The notes below the pieces were generated by a model. It had not been told where the DNA came from. It did no database searches and saw nothing but the letters and a program-made list of their open reading frames with translations. DNA of 64,000 nt. It comes from Calditrichota bacterium. GTDB taxonomy: Bacteria; Electryoneota; RPQS01. Location: positions 124,001-188,000 of the forward strand of contig JACJVZ010000001.1 of NCBI GenBank assembly GCA_020637445.1. The letters run 5' to 3'. This document shows positions 1-8,136 of the stretch, one piece after another. The translations under genes and the position numbers were made by a program. Position 1 is the first letter of the stretch. Every line of letters begins with the position of its first letter.

Positions 1-1
1 A

Positions 2-850
2 ATGTCCTCGGTGATTCTGAATGATCCAAGTCGCGATACTAAAGTCACAGGGATTGCGCGGAAGTTTGACCAACTCCACTCTGTGCTCCGATTGCTTGAT
101 GTATATGACAGTAACGTGTTTCAGCGTTATATCTACAAATTGAATAAACGAATTCGTAATGTATCTATGCTTGACGCAATCCACGTGTTCGATAGTACCT
201 TGATAGAAGCACTCGTTGAAGGTGAAACTATCGCTCCAGAAGACGTAAATAATGTTGCCGATATTTTCCAGTATGAACGGTTCAGAGCTATGAGGAATCG
301 CTGGACTAATTTCAGCAAGTATGTGCTGTTGCGCGTCGACCGCTACTTAGCGGAGCACTTAGACAAGCCTTCGTATACGACGAAAGGATCTTTGCAGGAT
401 TTGGAAGACCACTTCAACAAGAGTACACGAAAGATTTATGGTATGCATCTTGAGCATATCTATGCGCGAAACGAGGAAAACTTCGACCAATTTAGGGATG
501 TTAATGGCATATTTGACGAACAGCACTTTAATACAGTTCGGAATCAGCTGGGCTTGGTTCTACTTCTAAAAGACCGTCAGAACGAAAGCAGCAATAATGA
601 ATCATATAGGATGAAAATGGAGCGATATCGTACGAGTAACTTTATCTGGAATGAACTTATGGTCGGCCATCTAGATATTGTGGACAAACGAAAGTTACCC
701 GACAAATTTGCATTTGAGAGGGTGGATCCTGATTCTAGCGGTGCCTTTCCAAGCGATAAGTGGGGGGCCCGACAGCAACTAATGTATAATGCTGTAAAAA
801 CCGTCTGGCTTGATGATGTTATGAATTGGGAGCAAACATTAAATGAATAA
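2..850 (+). CDS. DUF262/DUF1524 (GmrSD-like) nuclease, C-terminal part, 5' truncated by window
   Basis: The visible 282 residues look like the C-terminal half of a GmrSD/DUF262-family protein. The HNH-like DUF1524 signature is visible: an EHI motif (H152), then about 28 residues later RNQLGLVLLL (180-189), then an Asn-rich stretch (N194-N199) and SYRMKMERY (201-209), matching the family pattern H...N.LGNL.LL...N...SN..F..K...Y. In characterised members this domain is the nuclease that cuts modified DNA, with the N-terminal DUF262 domain hydrolysing NTPs. Known proteins are about 550-700 residues, so the true start almost certainly lies before the window and the first Met here is not the initiator. 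It overlaps the next gene by 8 bases, which implies co-translation. Family assignment rests on motif reading only. Confidence 0.6.
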   Translation: MSSVILNDPSRDTKVTGIARKFDQLHSVLRLLDVYDSNVFQRYIYKLNKRIRNVSMLDAIHVFDSTLIEALVEGETIAPEDVNNVADIFQYERFRAMRNRWTNFSKYVLLRVDRYLAEHLDKPSYTTKGSLQDLEDHFNKSTRKIYGMHLEHIYARNEENFDQFRDVNGIFDEQHFNTVRNQLGLVLLLKDRQNESSNNESYRMKMERYRTSNFIWNELMVGHLDIVDKRKLPDKFAFERVDPDSSGAFPSDKWGARQQLMYNAVKTVWLDDVMNWEQTLNE

Positions 851-2348
851 AGACTTAGGCGTCTTCCCTTTTGGAAAAGAAGTTGTAGAAGTTAGGCAAG
901 CTGATGATTCTCCGAAGAGCGTGTTTATACTAGGTGTTTATGCTAGTGCAGTACACGCTCGATGGATAGGAGCAAATGGAAGGGAATTGGTTAAGTCATT
1001 GTCCGTGTGCAGCGAGTCTGAGATATTCTGGGATGGGTCAAACCAAGACTTGATAATACAAAGAATTGTAGTTCCTAATGATGCTGGAAAGCTAAAGCCA
1101 TCACATCTTAATGGCGAGTCAGGAAAGGCTCTCGACAAGCATTTCCTCGCACCACTTCATCTAAATCGGTCACAAGTATGGCTTTCCGACTTGTTACCTT
1201 TCTTCCATGTGAGGCCTGGGAGTAAACAGGAAAAGCGGATCCACGATACATACAACAATCTTGCAGTTGAGAAAGGATGGCCAGTTGCGAATATCAGAAA
1301 ACTATCTACAAAGTTTGAAACAACTGTTGAACGGGTTTATGAGATAGTAGCTGAGCTTGTTTTGTCTGGTGCTGACATCTTGATTACTCTTGGTGATGAT
1401 CCGCTGCGCCTATTTACTTCAAGATTTGATCAGTGGCACCGAGCGAGCCTAAGTGAATACGCTTCCTATGGCAACACATACAAAATCGAAATAGACGGTC
1501 GATCATTGCTGCACTTGCCGCTAGTGCATCCGCGACAGGCTGGAAGACTTGGGAATCACTCCTCCAAATGGAGCGATCTTCATGACCACTGGAAACACGG
1601 TGATCCCAGTTGTTTGATACGATGCCGATTATACGACAATGATTTGTCAAACGTCAACTTTGATAATATTCCAAATTATTGTGGTCGAAACCCTTATTCT
1701 GTTTTGCAATATCTAATCATGCGCTTCTGCACTTACATAGTTAAAAGAGACAAGGGACTAGCTCCTAATCCCTTCTACGGCTACTGCACACTTGCGCTAT
1801 GTACGCCTAATCATATGGGGATTAGGCTAAGTGCCGGTGACTGGATTGCAGGATTTACCGACAGAGCGTCAGGTAACAAGCTCGTCTATTGCATGCGAGT
1901 TGATGAGGTGCTTGACTTGGATCACTATTACCATGACCAACGCTTCCAACGCAAGAAGCCCCAGCACAATGGAACTGCTCGGCAGCGAGTCGGTGATAAC
2001 ATGTATTGGAGAGATGAACGAGGTGTATGGAAACGAGACCCTGAAGCTAGTTTGCACTTCAAGAAGGAGCACTTCAATAGGGATACTCGGCACGCTTTAG
2101 TTTACATTGGCAGACGATTCCACTATCTTGGTAGGGTAGCCTCTGTTGTTCCGCCGAAGTTCCATGTGCTACCGCCTGCCGGCCGAGGAGTAAGGACGAA
2201 TCATGAAGACAATCTTGTTAATGACTTCCTGTCATGGGTGCAGGAATCATTCGAGGTCGGAATTACAGCAATGCCGAGTATGTTTAGTGGTACTTCGGGA
2301 TGCAGTACCGATACTGGTTCCAGTCGCAAAAGCGTCGTATGCGGCTAA
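843..2348 (+). CDS. Uracil-DNA-glycosylase-like domain joined to Nmad2-like nucleotide-modification domain
   Basis: 501 residues with two apparent parts. Residues about 25-230 resemble the uracil-DNA-glycosylase fold: an opening ILGVYAS loop, a NGESGKALDKHFL segment followed by an R..VWLSDLLPF strand, and a closing ADILITLGDDP strand. Residues about 300-470 resemble Nmad2, a domain proposed from genome context to sense or act on modified nucleotides: APNPFYGYCTLALCTP, GDWIAGF, a LVYCMRVDEVL strand, RFQRKKP and GDNMYWRDERG. The gene overlaps the DUF1524 nuclease upstream by 8 bases, so a modification-dependent defence role is a reasonable inference. Whether the glycosylase-like part is catalytic is unclear; I see no classic GQDPY water-activating loop. 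Alternatives are a base-modifying enzyme or a sensor. Confidence 0.5.
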   Translation: MNKDLGVFPFGKEVVEVRQADDSPKSVFILGVYASAVHARWIGANGRELVKSLSVCSESEIFWDGSNQDLIIQRIVVPNDAGKLKPSHLNGESGKALDKHFLAPLHLNRSQVWLSDLLPFFHVRPGSKQEKRIHDTYNNLAVEKGWPVANIRKLSTKFETTVERVYEIVAELVLSGADILITLGDDPLRLFTSRFDQWHRASLSEYASYGNTYKIEIDGRSLLHLPLVHPRQAGRLGNHSSKWSDLHDHWKHGDPSCLIRCRLYDNDLSNVNFDNIPNYCGRNPYSVLQYLIMRFCTYIVKRDKGLAPNPFYGYCTLALCTPNHMGIRLSAGDWIAGFTDRASGNKLVYCMRVDEVLDLDHYYHDQRFQRKKPQHNGTARQRVGDNMYWRDERGVWKRDPEASLHFKKEHFNRDTRHALVYIGRRFHYLGRVASVVPPKFHVLPPAGRGVRTNHEDNLVNDFLSWVQESFEVGITAMPSMFSGTSGCSTDTGSSRKSVVCG

Positions 2349-3214
2349 TTAGACCTCTATCATACCAACTTCAAGATGTAGTACTGATCTAGCCCCAGAA
2401 AACTGTACCACTTTGAAAGCAACTGAATAGTCACAAAAGTATTTCTGCACGCTCTCGCTCCGACAAATCGCCCAAAGTCGTCTCGATGTCACTCTAAACG
2501 ACATTGAAAACAAAGACTTTTGAGGCCGTTGGAAGTCGGATCAAGAGACTGTTCCTGATGGAGTGTTAAGCCGAGCAAAAACAGTGGGTGTTGGGATGGT
2601 GTTTTAGGAACAGGATGTCGTGTGGGATGTCGGTTGGATGTTTTCTTGGTTAGAAGTAGAATTGGGGTCTGTTTTCGAGCAGAGCGTGTTGACAAGTCTG
2701 CTTTCGGGCAGGCTTTTGCGAGGAGCGAACCAATGGGTCGTCGGATTTGACGACTTTCATTGACTAACGAAACGAGCGACTGTGATTGTTCTTCACAGTC
2801 GCATTTCTTATTGGTGCGGCCCTCAAAGTCAGAGCCAAAAAATGCGGAGTGAACGTACTTGCAGTGCAGCTGATCGAGCAAAACGAAGCTGACCAAAACG
2901 GCCAGGCCAAATTGCTCCCTCAACTAATAGCCGCGACGGCCGGAATCGGGAAGTCTCGGGGGCTTTCACTTCCCCTCGCCTTTTCTATTGATTGAGAGGC
3001 ATCGACAACTGAATTGTCATCATCACTTGTGCCGCAAAACGGCAAATTATTTTTCGATATTTCATCACCTGACAACGTATTTGCTTGACGAGCATTGAAG
3101 CAAACTTATGCGGAACGATGCGATTTCATCCGTTTCATTTGCATTCTGAAGTTCGTGCTGTTAAATTCTGCTAGTGCTATTTCATGGAAGCAGCGATTCA
3201 GACAGGACATTAAG
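2349..3214 (+). other. Long intergenic stretch inside the element
   Basis: I see no convincing coding region. Short open frames on both strands here have no start signal and no recognisable composition. Two hairpins are visible: a perfect 10-bp stem at 2776-2802 (GCGACTGTGA, 7-base loop) followed by a short run of T, and a weaker one at about 2949-2975 (GGGAAGT/ACTTCCC) followed by a T-rich tract. Either could terminate transcription from the two upstream genes. The stretch 2575-2680 is unusually G/T-rich. The start of the next gene is placed at 3215. Confidence 0.4.
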
Positions 3215-3856
3215 ATGATTTCGACAGCTAAAATTGACTGGAAGGCGCGCAAAAGGTCGAAGCGCCAGTTTCCGGACGGCATTTGGTCTCGGGCCATTGA
3301 TCCGTCAAGTGTTTACCTGTATCGAGCGAACATTCCATTCTACGACCCGAAAAGCAATGCAGGGCCTAGCGATCTCTTCGTACCGGAGTGCCCGCCGGTG
3401 TTTTCAAATCGGATCGACTTCGCGGAATGGGTGGCTGTGGATGCTAAAAACTACGGAGTAAATTTCGAAGCGGACTACGAGTGGTTTCTCAGGGTCGTTG
3501 ACGATCTCAATCTTTATGAGGAAGTAGTTACCCAGGCCTCGAACCACCTAGTGGATACAATCGAGTTTATGGGACCCAATCCGGTGATCAGTCTTGACCA
3601 CGTTGTCGGGACTTTGGCGCTTCCACTAATTCTTGAGCGCCTTGTCAAACGGCGCGTGCTCTTGTGGCTGTTTTCTCGCTACGAGAAAGTGGACGTTGTT
3701 GCGCGACGATTGTCCTATAAACCTGGATCGGATAAACAATGGCCAGGACTTCGGACGTTGTTGAGTCGGTGCGGATTGACGTTGCTAGACGTTCAGAATC
3801 CGCAAGCGTCATGCACGATCTTGGGCGCCGAACGAAAATGGCTAACGAGCAACTAG
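3215..3856 (+). CDS. Unrecognised protein of the element
   Basis: 213 residues if it starts at 3215, where an ATG follows AGGACA by a normal spacing; the frame is open back to 3095, but the added 40 residues carry no start signal. The N-terminus is basic (KARKRSKR at residues 10-17). No signal peptide or clear membrane segment is visible. The middle is acidic and aromatic (EADYEWFLRVVDDLNLYEE), and the C-terminal third is hydrophobic and basic (LILERLVKRRVLLWLFSRY). I do not recognise a family. A strong terminator follows directly, so it is probably the last gene of its transcript or transcribed alone. Confidence 0.5.
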   Translation: MISTAKIDWKARKRSKRQFPDGIWSRAIDPSSVYLYRANIPFYDPKSNAGPSDLFVPECPPVFSNRIDFAEWVAVDAKNYGVNFEADYEWFLRVVDDLNLYEEVVTQASNHLVDTIEFMGPNPVISLDHVVGTLALPLILERLVKRRVLLWLFSRYEKVDVVARRLSYKPGSDKQWPGLRTLLSRCGLTLLDVQNPQASCTILGAERKWLTSN

Positions 3857-3877
3857 ACCGAATCAGATTCGCACGCA

Positions 3878-3907
3878 CAGTAAACCCGGCTTCCGCCGGG
3901 TTTACTG
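3878..3907 (+). terminator. Strong hairpin after the 3215-3856 gene
   Basis: A perfect 13-bp stem (CAGTAAACCCGGC) with a TTCC loop lies 21 bases after the stop codon. No long T run follows, but the stem stability and position suit an intrinsic terminator. Confidence 0.65.
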
Positions 3908-4301
3908 TTATTGGAGGTATGGTTTGTTGCAGAGCCACTCTGCAACACAGATTTTGTTGGCGTGGGCGTTGGCAATAGTGGAAGCGAAAACACGATAGCC
4001 GTAAGTTTGTTCGGTTGGGACGAAGCCAGCACTGTCTACTTCTGAGAATGCGGCAACCCAATCTCTGTGCTTTCAGGCTTTAATTTTTCGCTCGCACACC
4101 TCGGCCCTGAACAAAGCAAGGCGCGCGTATCGTGTCCGACTTCATCAAGAAGTTTGGTCCCCAAGGACGTGCGGTTGATTTGAATGAGTCTTCAAGGGTG
4201 CTCATACTTTGATGGGACTTGTTGCTCAGAATTTCAATCGCGTCTAGGCGCTCACTTGCACGGTTCCCTGGATTGAACCGAATAACAATAAAGGAGGACT
4301 A
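3908..4301 (+). other. Intergenic stretch with a perfect palindrome
   Basis: No gene is visible. A perfect 10-bp inverted repeat with a 3-base centre (TGTTGCAGAG, CCA, CTCTGCAACA) lies at 3925-3947, only 17 bases after the terminator hairpin. It could be an operator, an RNA hairpin or a recombination-related site. The stretch ends in a very good ribosome-binding site (AGGAGG) just before the GTG start at 4302. Confidence 0.4.
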
Positions 4302-5051
4302 GTGTACAACAACCGAATTCATCTGTTCCCTTTCGGACTCGCTGAAGAAGACTATAAGAATTCCCGGTGGGGCGAGGAGGAAGATATCAGTGGTCTCGGC
4401 GTTTATGTGACGCTAATCGCAACAGACCAGAGAACAATGATATTGAAAACTTCGAACAGTTGCGCTTGCGTCAAGCGAATCAAACCTGCGTTGAAGGTAT
4501 TAGATGGCCGCCCCGTGGAAAACCGGCGCATCGACACTATCTTTGAACCCTGCGCGTTGGACGCTCACCGAGACCTGTTGCGTTCATTTACCAACGAACA
4601 CCGTCGCTGGATTGTCGATGGATGGTATGTTCAGGTTGGGTTTGCTAAGTACGACTCAGTAGGCCAGCCTGGAATCGAAACGTGTATCGGCACATCCATG
4701 CTGCTGTACGATATCTTGACTGTCCGACACGGTTCAACCTTCACAGTCGACCACGAGCCCCTTGAGCTTTCGGCCAACTCTGTGCGGGACATTAAGCTGG
4801 CAATGGGGCAACACTTCCAGTTCGGGTCAGTCATTTTCACGCCGACTCTGGAACGATACCGAAACAAGGTTGCCGTGATGTGCCGCGCGGCCCTGGCAGG
4901 CGAGAATCCCGTCAAAGCGTATCAAGAATTCCTTTCCGCTTCGAAAACTCACTTCCTCGATTTCGAGATTCGTGACGCCCCTGACAAGTACGAGACATAC
5001 GTCACCGTCAAGGGCGGTCCAGAGAATCGCGCCTGGCGTCAGCAACAGTAG
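4302..5051 (+). CDS. Unrecognised protein of the element (GTG start)
   Basis: 249 residues. The GTG start is chosen because AAGGAGG sits 6 bases upstream and no other in-frame start is as well placed. It appears soluble and cytoplasmic, with no signal peptide or membrane segment. Visible features are an N-terminal HLFPFG segment, a GLGVYVTLIAT strand, a Cys-containing SCACVKRIK stretch (residues about 50-58), and a C-terminal acidic end. I recognise no catalytic motif or family. It lies 137 bases upstream of the next small gene and is probably in the same transcript as the gene at 5189 and the integrase genes. Confidence 0.6.
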   Translation: MYNNRIHLFPFGLAEEDYKNSRWGEEEDISGLGVYVTLIATDQRTMILKTSNSCACVKRIKPALKVLDGRPVENRRIDTIFEPCALDAHRDLLRSFTNEHRRWIVDGWYVQVGFAKYDSVGQPGIETCIGTSMLLYDILTVRHGSTFTVDHEPLELSANSVRDIKLAMGQHFQFGSVIFTPTLERYRNKVAVMCRAALAGENPVKAYQEFLSASKTHFLDFEIRDAPDKYETYVTVKGGPENRAWRQQQ

Positions 5052-5188
5052 CGTTTTCGGTCAATTTAGGAGATCGCTCCACGGAATAGGTGAGTTGCAT
5101 TGGCAACCGAGCAAATCAAGACGACACAACCCAGCAAGAACTACAGATTAGAACCGCAGGAAAATTACAACTGTTTCAGGAGGAATCG

Positions 5189-5605
5189 ATGAAAGACTTC
5201 AAGAATCTCAAGATCGGGACAATGTTCCAGATCGGAATCGTCAAGGAAGTCCAGATGAAAAGTGTGGAAGACTCAAACGGAAAAGTGCTTCCCAAAGTCT
5301 TCCTCAAAGTCGAGGCAGGCACCAACACATTTCACGTGGACGAAGCATTCGCTTGTGGACGTGACCGAGTTGCAAAACCTCAGGGCATGTGGCTCAAACT
5401 TGATCCTGACGGCAACATTCTTGCCTCATGCACGGTCGCAAAAGTGTTGACCTACTACAATGCATCTACATTGCGTGACATGGTCGGCACCCAAGTTTCT
5501 TTGTATCCAAAGCCACAAGGTTTCCTTGTGATCGTCGCCGTAAACCAGGTCAATGGTCACCGCCCCCCAACTCTCGCCGCAAGCGGAAGTAACCGGCAAA
5601 GTTGA
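5189..5605 (+). CDS. Unrecognised small protein of the element
   Basis: 138 residues from the ATG at 5189, which follows a clear AGGAGG (5179-5184); the frame is open further upstream but without a comparable signal. The composition is beta-rich with alternating hydrophobics (MFQIGIVKEVQ, VFLKVEAGTNTFHV, MVGTQVSLYPKPQGFLVIVAV), suggesting a small beta-barrel such as an OB-like or single-strand-binding fold; this is only an impression. It ends 31 bases before the helix-turn-helix gene. Confidence 0.6.
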   Translation: MKDFKNLKIGTMFQIGIVKEVQMKSVEDSNGKVLPKVFLKVEAGTNTFHVDEAFACGRDRVAKPQGMWLKLDPDGNILASCTVAKVLTYYNASTLRDMVGTQVSLYPKPQGFLVIVAVNQVNGHRPPTLAASGSNRQS

Positions 5606-5636
5606 GGTTCATATTACACGGTATAAGGTAGAGTAG

Positions 5637-5924
5637 GTGAAATCCGTGGGCGAAAAGCTGGACGAGATCCTCGAAATTCTTCGAGAGTATCGCGTTGAAT
5701 CCGGTGAAGCGGTTTGGCTCACGCCGGAGGAAGCGGCCGATCGTCTGCGGATTTCGCGTTCGCGCATCTACCAGTACATTCACGAAGGGAGCATCCCATT
5801 CCACCGATTGCCCGAGTCGAATTTGATTCGACTGAACACGCTCGAACTCGATGCGTGGGTACGGAGTGGGTCGCAACCGCCAAGACAAGTCTCGAAAGAA
5901 GCAATCAGGAGGATTCTAAAATAA
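5637..5924 (+). CDS. Excisionase-type helix-turn-helix DNA-binding protein
   Basis: 95 residues, GTG start. Residues about 25-75 match the MerR-like/HTH_17 fold used by phage excisionases: a WLTPEEAADRLRISRSRIYQYIHEG core in which the recognition helix (SRSRIYQYI) is followed by a short beta wing (IPFHRLPESNLIRL) and a terminal helix. Such proteins bend att-site DNA to steer excision. Its stop codon overlaps the integrase ATG by one base (TAATG), so the two are translationally coupled, as expected for an xis-int pair. It could instead act as a transcriptional repressor of the operon. Confidence 0.8.
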   Translation: MKSVGEKLDEILEILREYRVESGEAVWLTPEEAADRLRISRSRIYQYIHEGSIPFHRLPESNLIRLNTLELDAWVRSGSQPPRQVSKEAIRRILK

Positions 5925-6949
5925 TGCCCGTCACGGTACGATGGACAGAAAGGAAAAAGGGTCGAACATACTTTCTCGACATCGTTCACGACGGCCGCAG
6001 GAAGAAGGTGTCGCTCGGCCCAGTTAGCAGTCGCGAGGCTCGCGAAATCGCCGCACGAACGGAGCGTGAACTTCTACTCAATGGTTGGCCCGACGACAAG
6101 CCAGGCAATCTGACGTTTTCAGAGTTCATGACGCAGTACTTCGACTACTGCATTGCAACAAAGTCTGGCAGCACGGTGAAGACGGATCGATATGCGCTCC
6201 AAACCTTCGCGAAGTACATCGGAAACGCGCAGTTGTCCGAAATCACGACCGACAAGATTGAAGAGTTCCGGCTGTATTTGCTGCGAAAAGTGAAGCCCAA
6301 TTCCGTGAACGTTGTGCTTCGTCATTTGAAATCAGCGATGTCCTGGGCTGCCCAACGAGGTCTGATTTCAGCGAGCCCGGCAGCGAAGGTGAAACTGAAC
6401 CGTGTACCCCGGAACACGCACATGCGATTCCTCGACGACGCAGAGATCCAACGCCTACGGGACGCAATAGGCGATGACCTTCAACTTCGGCGCGTAGTAG
6501 ACTTCGCGTTGTGGACGGGTCTGCGCCGCAATGAGATAGTGAACTTGCAATGGTCGGATGTCGATTTGAATCGTAAGGTGCTCATCGTTCAGAATAAGGC
6601 AGGGTTCCGCACCAAGTCGGGCAAGTCACGCAGCGTACCGATAAACAGCCAGCTTGAAGAGATGCTGAACGTGATGAAGGCCGCTGGCGCGAGACATGGA
6701 GATCACGTCTTCCCTTTGAACTATTGGACATTGGGCCAGCATTTCCGACGTGTTGCGCGTGCGGCCGGGTTGGACGGATTCAACCTTCACACGCTACGAC
6801 ACACGTTCGCATCGCATTTGATCATGGCCGGTGCTGACATTCGGTCCGTGCAGGAACTCTTAGGTCATCACGACATCTCGGTAACAATGATCTACAGCCA
6901 TTTAAGTCGCGACCATCTAACAGCGACCGTCGAGAAGCTGAAATACTGA
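5924..6949 (+). CDS. Tyrosine-type site-specific integrase
   Basis: 341 residues from the ATG at 5924, with AGGAGG at 5908-5913. An N-terminal arm-type region (MPVTVRWTERKKGRTYF...) is followed by a SAM-like core-binding domain (TFSEFMTQYFDYC onwards) and a C-terminal catalytic domain. Catalytic residues of the family are visible: Arg in TGLRRNEIVNLQW, Lys in TKSGKSRSVPI, HxxR in HTLRHTFASHL, His in LGHHD, and the nucleophile Tyr in MIYSHL. The enzyme cuts and rejoins DNA at attachment sites. It is the last gene before the tRNA-Lys, its probable target, and is followed by a terminator. It seems intact. Confidence 0.95.
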   Translation: MPVTVRWTERKKGRTYFLDIVHDGRRKKVSLGPVSSREAREIAARTERELLLNGWPDDKPGNLTFSEFMTQYFDYCIATKSGSTVKTDRYALQTFAKYIGNAQLSEITTDKIEEFRLYLLRKVKPNSVNVVLRHLKSAMSWAAQRGLISASPAAKVKLNRVPRNTHMRFLDDAEIQRLRDAIGDDLQLRRVVDFALWTGLRRNEIVNLQWSDVDLNRKVLIVQNKAGFRTKSGKSRSVPINSQLEEMLNVMKAAGARHGDHVFPLNYWTLGQHFRRVARAAGLDGFNLHTLRHTFASHLIMAGADIRSVQELLGHHDISVTMIYSHLSRDHLTATVEKLKY

Positions 6950-6981
6950 ACAGGAGACCAAATTGGCCTCCTGTTTCTTTT
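6949..6981 (+). terminator. Intrinsic terminator of the integrase transcript
   Basis: An inverted repeat (CAGGAG..CCA / TGG..CTCCTG, one internal mismatch) starts at the integrase stop codon and is followed by TTTCTTTT. Confidence 0.75.
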
Positions 6982-7110
6982 AGGTCTCGCGTATTTTTTG
7001 TCGGACTGAAAATGTCGTCGAAAAAAACGGGACAGAAACGGGACAGATTGGTTGATACTGGTTGCTAAAATCTGGACATACGAATGAACACTTGCGCAAA
7101 TCCGAAAAAC

Positions 7111-7147
7111 AAAAAAGCCCTGCAAAACAATGTTTTAGCAGGGCTTT
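7111..7147 (-). terminator. Terminator of tRNA-Lys (minus strand)
   Basis: Stem AAAGCCCTGC-AAAACA with TGTTTT-A-GCAGGGCTTT (one bulged A) lies directly downstream of the tRNA on the minus strand. On that strand it is followed by a run of T (AAAAAA at 7111-7116 on the plus strand). Confidence 0.8.
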
Positions 7148-7153
7148 AACCAG

Positions 7154-7226
<73 letters not shown>

Positions 7227-7296
7227 TTGGGAAGGCCAAGAAAGTACAAAATCCCGAGTTGATTGTCAAGTGGAGAATTTTCGTGGGGTTGGCAGC

Positions 7297-8136
7297 CTAC
7301 CGTTCACGGGCCGGCCGGGGAGCCCAGAAACCGGCGAGAATGGCGAGCGCAACCGCGCTTCCAAGAGAAAGCAACACCCAGCCGGAAGGAGCGGAGATTG
7401 GAGTCAAGATTAACCATCCAACGAACATCATACCGGCACGCAAAACCAGAATCGATACTAGTCCAGCCAGTAGACCCAACACGATTTCAATGATGAGCTG
7501 GACAAGTTCGAGGTCTCTTGGACGAATACCCAGCATGAGCATCAATTGCCAAGCGGTCCGCCTGTTGCGCAAGATCGCTCGCAAAGCCAGACCTACGAGT
7601 ATCCACGCAAAAACCGCAAGTGCGCCGATGATGTAGGCCGTCTTGCCGCGCAGCTTGGCGATCCAGTCGTCAAGCCGTTCCCATAAATCCCGCGGATAAA
7701 TTGCCTGCAGCACTCCGGGCTTGGCCGATATTTCGGTTACAAATTGATCCAAAGATTCTCGTGTCGGAGCGCGCAGCTTTACACGCAAGATCGGCGGGAA
7801 CGGATTCTCGGTCAAAATGTCACGCAGCGATTCGCCCAACTCCTGTTCCACTTCTTCCAAAACCTCACGGGGAGCAAGGGACGTCACAGCCAGCACGTCG
7901 GGACGGTTCCGCAATTCCCGGGCGAGAGCCGTCTGCAGCGAATCATTCGGCGTTGACAGTTCAATCTCGATTGACAGATCATTGAGAAGGGAACCTTTCA
8001 ATGAGCTGATCGTCTGCACCGAGATAATCAAGCCTGCCAACAAAGATGTCGAAAGCGAGAGCAGCAAGACGGCCAAAAGCGCCAACGTGGGCCGGGCTAT
8101 CAACGTCTGCCATGAAAGTCTGAATAGCAATCCCAT
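7297..8136 (-). CDS. ftsX: FtsX-like cell-division ABC transporter permease
   Basis: 279 residues with the FtsX layout: short cytoplasmic N-terminus, first membrane helix (about 17-40), a periplasmic domain (about 45-165) carrying the ENPFPP motif (110-115), then three membrane helices (about 167-185, 210-240 and 251-270). With FtsE it forms a complex that transmits a signal across the inner membrane to activate cell-wall hydrolases at the septum. Its ATG overlaps the ftsE stop (TGATG), so it is translated from the same message. Slightly shorter than typical FtsX (about 300 residues) but complete. Confidence 0.9.
   Translation of the reverse strand: MGLLFRLSWQTLIARPTLALLAVLLLSLSTSLLAGLIISVQTISSLKGSLLNDLSIEIELSTPNDSLQTALARELRNRPDVLAVTSLAPREVLEEVEQELGESLRDILTENPFPPILRVKLRAPTRESLDQFVTEISAKPGVLQAIYPRDLWERLDDWIAKLRGKTAYIIGALAVFAWILVGLALRAILRNRRTAWQLMLMLGIRPRDLELVQLIIEIVLGLLAGLVSILVLRAGMMFVGWLILTPISAPSGWVLLSLGSAVALAILAGFWAPRPARER

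Larger units (their letters stand above)
2..7153. mobile_element. Right-hand end of a putative integrative element at tRNA-Lys
   Basis: The 3' end of a tRNA-Lys gene (at 7154) faces a tyrosine integrase (5924-6949), preceded by a small excisionase-like helix-turn-helix gene. Upstream lie cargo genes of restriction or base-modification type and several proteins I do not recognise. This is the usual layout of an island integrated at a tRNA 3' end. By eye the first 2.3 kb is more AT-rich than the genome to the right of the tRNA. The other end lies outside the window, and I found no second copy of the tRNA 3' end inside it. The left limit given here is only the window edge. Confidence 0.5.

Noticed and set aside
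2489..2995. Short frames on both strands in the 2349-3214 gap
   Set aside because: They overlap each other, lack ribosome sites, and show no protein-like pattern.
1..7153. Second attachment-site copy or insertion-sequence ends in the element
   Set aside because: I looked for a copy of the tRNA-Lys 3' end and for transposase-like genes with terminal repeats and found none; the other boundary must be outside the window.
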